64,000 bases of DNA from Membranipora membranacea (Eukaryota; Bryozoa; Gymnolaemata; Cheilostomatida; Membraniporidae). A program made the position numbers and the translations under genes. The stretch is from positions 1,741,001 through 1,805,000 of the forward strand of contig OU612066.1 in NCBI GenBank assembly GCA_914767715.1, given 5' to 3'. The stretch's first letter is position 1, and every line of letters begins with the position of its first letter. The notes beneath the pieces were generated by a model. The model was given only the letters and a program-made list of their open reading frames with translations, made no database searches and was not told the DNA's origin. This document shows, piece after piece, positions 62,998 through 64,000 of the stretch.

Positions 62998-63059
62998 GCG
63001 GTGGTAATGCTCTATGCAACTGCAAATATTCTGTGTTGAAATCTTGAGATCATTCCATT

Positions 63060-63069
63060 GGGAAATCCA
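63060..63069 (+). promoter_or_regulatory. Rel/NF-kB-like motif upstream of C3
   Basis: GGGAAATCCA, as before C1. Confidence 0.4.
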
Positions 63070-63445
63070 TTGGAATCGGGTTTGATTTAAAAAACATGAT
63101 GACCAATATTGAACCTTATTTTTCTCCAATGCAAATACAGGTCACTCATTGGATGGTCTTATCTGTAGTGCAAACCTTACAACAGTCTTCATTTCTTACA
63201 CCAGCAATAAAGCAACCAGTAGGAACGAGGATGCTTCAAACAAGACAAGGCATGAGAGAACTAAAAACATACTATTGGCCAATATACAAACCATGATTAA
63301 AAGAAGCCATTGACATATATGTTGACCTTGCAAAGCTGTGTAAAGCCCTTCATTAACATTGCCAATAAATTGGTGGCATTGCATAATGGTGACTTTTTTC
63401 CAAAAATTAATTGAACTGAAACCGGCTCTGGACATGTTGCAGAGT

Positions 63446-63640
63446 CAGGAGTGGTCTAAAGGTGCAGACTTATGATCTGTGGGGTCTAAGTTCAATTTCA
63501 AGCACCAGCAGCCATTCCTGATTGGTGCCGGCGCACAAAGCCACCAAGGTTTTTCCCTGCGGAATGAGACTGAAAATACCAGAAGTGAACTGTGTGTTTG
63601 CACAATCCATAATAAAGATATTAAAAACAATCATCGGAAG
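63446..63640 (+). mobile_element. tRNA-derived SINE (Leu-like head), copy 2
   Basis: Counterpart of the element at 33861, inherited through the segmental duplication. Confidence 0.6.
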
Positions 63641-63733
63641 CCTGTAGACATATGCATGTCCAGCATGGTGTCAACCTCTAGCATAGTATGACATTGACAT
63701 ACCGCAGAGACAGTCAGCTAGAGTACACACTCT

Positions 63734-64000
63734 GGGGTGGTGTAGTGGTTAGGATTCGGGCTTCTCAATCTGAGAGATGCAAGTTCGAATATCCCGGTTG
63801 CTACCCATTCTGCTGAAGGAGGTGAGCTCTCTGAACAATGGCCTAGCTTGCTCACCCTTACATTGTACAAGGGTGCGCTAATTAGATGAGTCGTATCATG
63901 TATCATCGATCTTATGTAACCATATTCTCATTGGCCCCCGAAAGGGGCGCTGAATAGGAAATAAAGTTCATATTATTATTATTATTATTATTATTATTAT
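63734..64000 (+). mobile_element. tRNA-derived SINE with (ATT)n tail, cut by the window end
   Basis: Counterpart of the element at 34151-34416. The window stops inside its ATT tail. Confidence 0.85.

Larger units (their letters stand above)
41083..64000. repeat. Segmental duplication, copy 2 (A2, C', B2, E2, C3)
   Basis: Counterpart of 14015-34416. It carries extra blocks absent from copy 1: 46670-48760 (with the C' gene and a SINE), an inverted duplication at 51.14-51.94 kb, about 118 bp near 58623-58740, and 58994-60277. The copy continues to the window edge, where it is still homologous to the SINE at the end of copy 1. Confidence 0.9.

Noticed and set aside
1-64000. CRISPR array, bacterial operon or viral system
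   Set aside because: Spliced genes, SINEs and MITEs show this is animal nuclear DNA. No direct-repeat and spacer structure is present.

Overview
The window is AT-rich DNA from an animal. It has intron-split genes with GT/AG boundaries, tRNA-derived SINEs, MITE-like foldbacks and a degraded non-LTR retrotransposon. The family content (an expanded set of IL-17-type cytokines beside a mitochondrial metabolic gene) fits an invertebrate, most likely a mollusc or another spiralian. The species cannot be fixed from sequence alone. All recognised full genes lie on the minus strand.

Region 1 (about 2.7-10.5 kb) is a complete nine-exon gene for the mitochondrial glycine cleavage T protein, aminomethyltransferase (AMT). 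Its exons join to exactly 408 codons with consistent phases. Its introns carry two large inverted repeats and a tRNA-like SINE. Region 2 (10.5-14.0 kb) has no gene I can support.

Region 3 (14.0-64.0 kb) is a cytokine cluster. I find seven intact IL-17-like genes of three structural types: A (three exons, 203 aa) twice, B (two exons, 229 aa) twice, and C (two exons, 208 aa) three times. There is also a D-type locus with a single in-frame TAA, and two copies of an E-type pseudogene. Types A, B and C share an N-terminal signal segment, a CP motif, a Trp codon split by a phase-2 intron, and a last exon with a CC...C...C...CxC cysteine pattern. These features fit secreted IL-17 cystine-knot ligands.

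The cluster is built from a tandem segmental duplication with a period of about 27 kb. Copy 1 is 14.0-34.4 kb (A1, B1, E1, C1) and copy 2 is 41.1 kb to the window end (A2, C', B2, E2, C3). The D locus lies between them. An older, much more diverged duplication links 24.1-31.2 kb with 36.0-40.3 kb. Copy 2 holds a C-type gene (C') between A2 and B2. Copy 1 keeps only the 3' flank of that gene, followed by a LINE fragment and a CATC/CACC satellite, so a cytokine gene appears to have been lost there. Promoter-proximal TATA boxes and a shared GGGAAATC motif recur upstream of the intact genes and are degraded in front of C'.

The coherent biological theme is a birth-and-death cluster of immune or epithelial IL-17-like ligands: recent duplicates, neofunctionalising copies, broken copies and transposon debris in about 50 kb.
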